DNA from: CAVPNY01 sp963706905
GTDB lineage: Bacteria; Chloroflexota; Anaerolineae; Anaerolineales; UBA4823
NCBI GenBank assembly: GCA_963706905.1
Contig: CAVPNY010000023.1
Location: 124,001 to 188,000, forward strand
DNA length: 64,000 nucleotides
Reading direction: 5' to 3'
In this document: piece after piece, positions 63,539 through 64,000 of the stretch
Layout: each line of letters begins with the position of its first letter
Numbering within the stretch: position 1 is the stretch's first letter
Notes under the pieces: generated by a model
What the model was told of the DNA's origin: nothing
The model's database searches: none
Seen by the model: only the letters and a program-made list of their open reading frames with translations
Position numbers and translations under genes: made by a program

Positions 63539-64000
63539 TTAACTCAGCCGGATGCGTGGATCTAGAAAGGCATACATCAAGTCTACAACTAGGTTAACAA
63601 CCAGGTAGATGACGGCAATGACCAGGACGAAACCCTGGACAACTGTGTAATCCCGGGCGGTGATCAATTCAAAGAGAGTCTTGCCAACACCGGGTAAACC
63701 AAAGACCGTCTCGGTGAGCACAGCTCCGCTCAATAGCCCGCCCAGGGATAGGCCAACAATAGTCACGATTGGCAGCAGTGCGTTGCGCAAGCCATGTTTA
63801 AGGACCACGGCGCGCCTTTGTAAGCCCTTGGCGTGGGCGGTGCGGATGTAGTCCAGGCTGAGCACATCCAGCAAGCTCGAACGGGTCATACGGGCAATGA
63901 TGGCCAGTGGGATGGTGCCCACGGCCAGGGCAGGCAGGATCATGTGCTTGATCACATCGTTCAAGGCGGTCCAGTTGCCTGTGATCAAGGCATTTACGGT
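63539..64000 (-). CDS. Dipeptide/oligopeptide-type ABC permease (DppB/OppB-like), 5' end outside window
   Basis: C-terminal ~150 residues of a DppB-like permease; the N-terminal half lies beyond base 64000. The EAA loop (IRTAHAKGLQRRAVVLKHGLRNALLP) and the end motif ELITARDYTVVQGFV...DPRIRLS are clear. It is 41 bases upstream of the DppC-like gene. The ATPases and the binding protein are expected outside the window. Confidence 0.93.
   Translation of the reverse strand, partial: TVNALITGNWTALNDVIKHMILPALAVGTIPLAIIARMTRSSLLDVLSLDYIRTAHAKGLQRRAVVLKHGLRNALLPIVTIVGLSLGGLLSGAVLTETVFGLPGVGKTLFELITARDYTVVQGFVLVIAVIYLVVNLVVDLMYAFLDPRIRLS

Noticed and set aside
1..64000. CRISPR arrays, tRNA and rRNA genes, phage or integrase genes
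   Set aside because: None seen: no regular spaced repeats, no tRNA-like T-loop motifs, no transposase or integrase reading frame.

Overview
The window looks like a chromosomal segment of a Chloroflexota bacterium, most likely of class Anaerolineae. This is an inference from gene content: F420/flavin LLM oxidoreductase, a glycyl radical enzyme system, Thr/Pro-rich secreted proteins with a sortase, LysM lipoproteins, a CoaE fused to an extra C-terminal domain, and a two-ALDH-domain protein beside deoC. No rRNA, tRNA or CRISPR array was seen. Base composition is moderately GC-rich, with more AT-rich patches around the toxin-antitoxin genes and inside the polysaccharide cluster.

Layout. (1) 1-5962, plus strand: a catabolic operon with an SDR dehydrogenase (cut by the window edge), a zinc-motif methyltransferase of the UroD/MtaA family, two DUF917 proteins, a small alpha/beta protein, 2-keto-3-deoxygluconate kinase and KDPG aldolase. 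It ends near a strong intrinsic terminator. (2) 6095-7849: two toxin-antitoxin modules (hicBA, higBA), each preceded by a copy of a 48-bp repeat, a terminator hairpin and a TATAAT promoter. (3) 8021-16176: LLM oxidoreductase, plsY, a DUF2177 remnant, then a glycyl radical enzyme with its activase, a split-barrel flavin-type protein and an M28 peptidase. (4) 16255-25620: MFS transporter, membrane protein plus winged-helix regulator, DUF885 and Ntn-hydrolase lipoproteins, HAD phosphatase, pentapeptide-repeat protein, haem-binding protein, and a LysM/M23 lipoprotein. (5) 25791-44551, minus strand: a 19-kb exopolysaccharide operon (tyrosine kinase/chain-length regulator, flippase, polymerase, glycosyltransferases, nucleotide-sugar enzymes, a domain-permuted priming transferase, and a cysK/FemAB-like/Cys-rich cassette). 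It has a strong promoter at 44960, a structured attenuator leader, and a terminator at 25697. (6) 45255-47871, plus strand: a sortase-substrate-like surface protein, its sortase, and a LysM lipoprotein. (7) 47963-64000: housekeeping and uptake genes (NUDIX, YfcC transporter plus M20 peptidase, deoC plus ALDH, Hint-domain lipoprotein, signal peptidase, der, cdaR-like, cdaA, coaE, dipeptide-type ABC permeases).

Two observations stand out. First, the exopolysaccharide operon and the sortase locus diverge from a 0.7-kb spacer holding two copies, in opposite orientation, of the same folded RNA motif. Each copy ends in an intrinsic terminator just before its own operon, so this is a candidate paired riboswitch. 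I do not recognise the RNA class. Second, at least twelve otherwise well-preserved genes carry exactly one single-base insertion or deletion, and one gene also has a nonsense codon. This pattern looks more like residual sequencing error than twelve independent gene deaths, so those genes are annotated over their full restored span.
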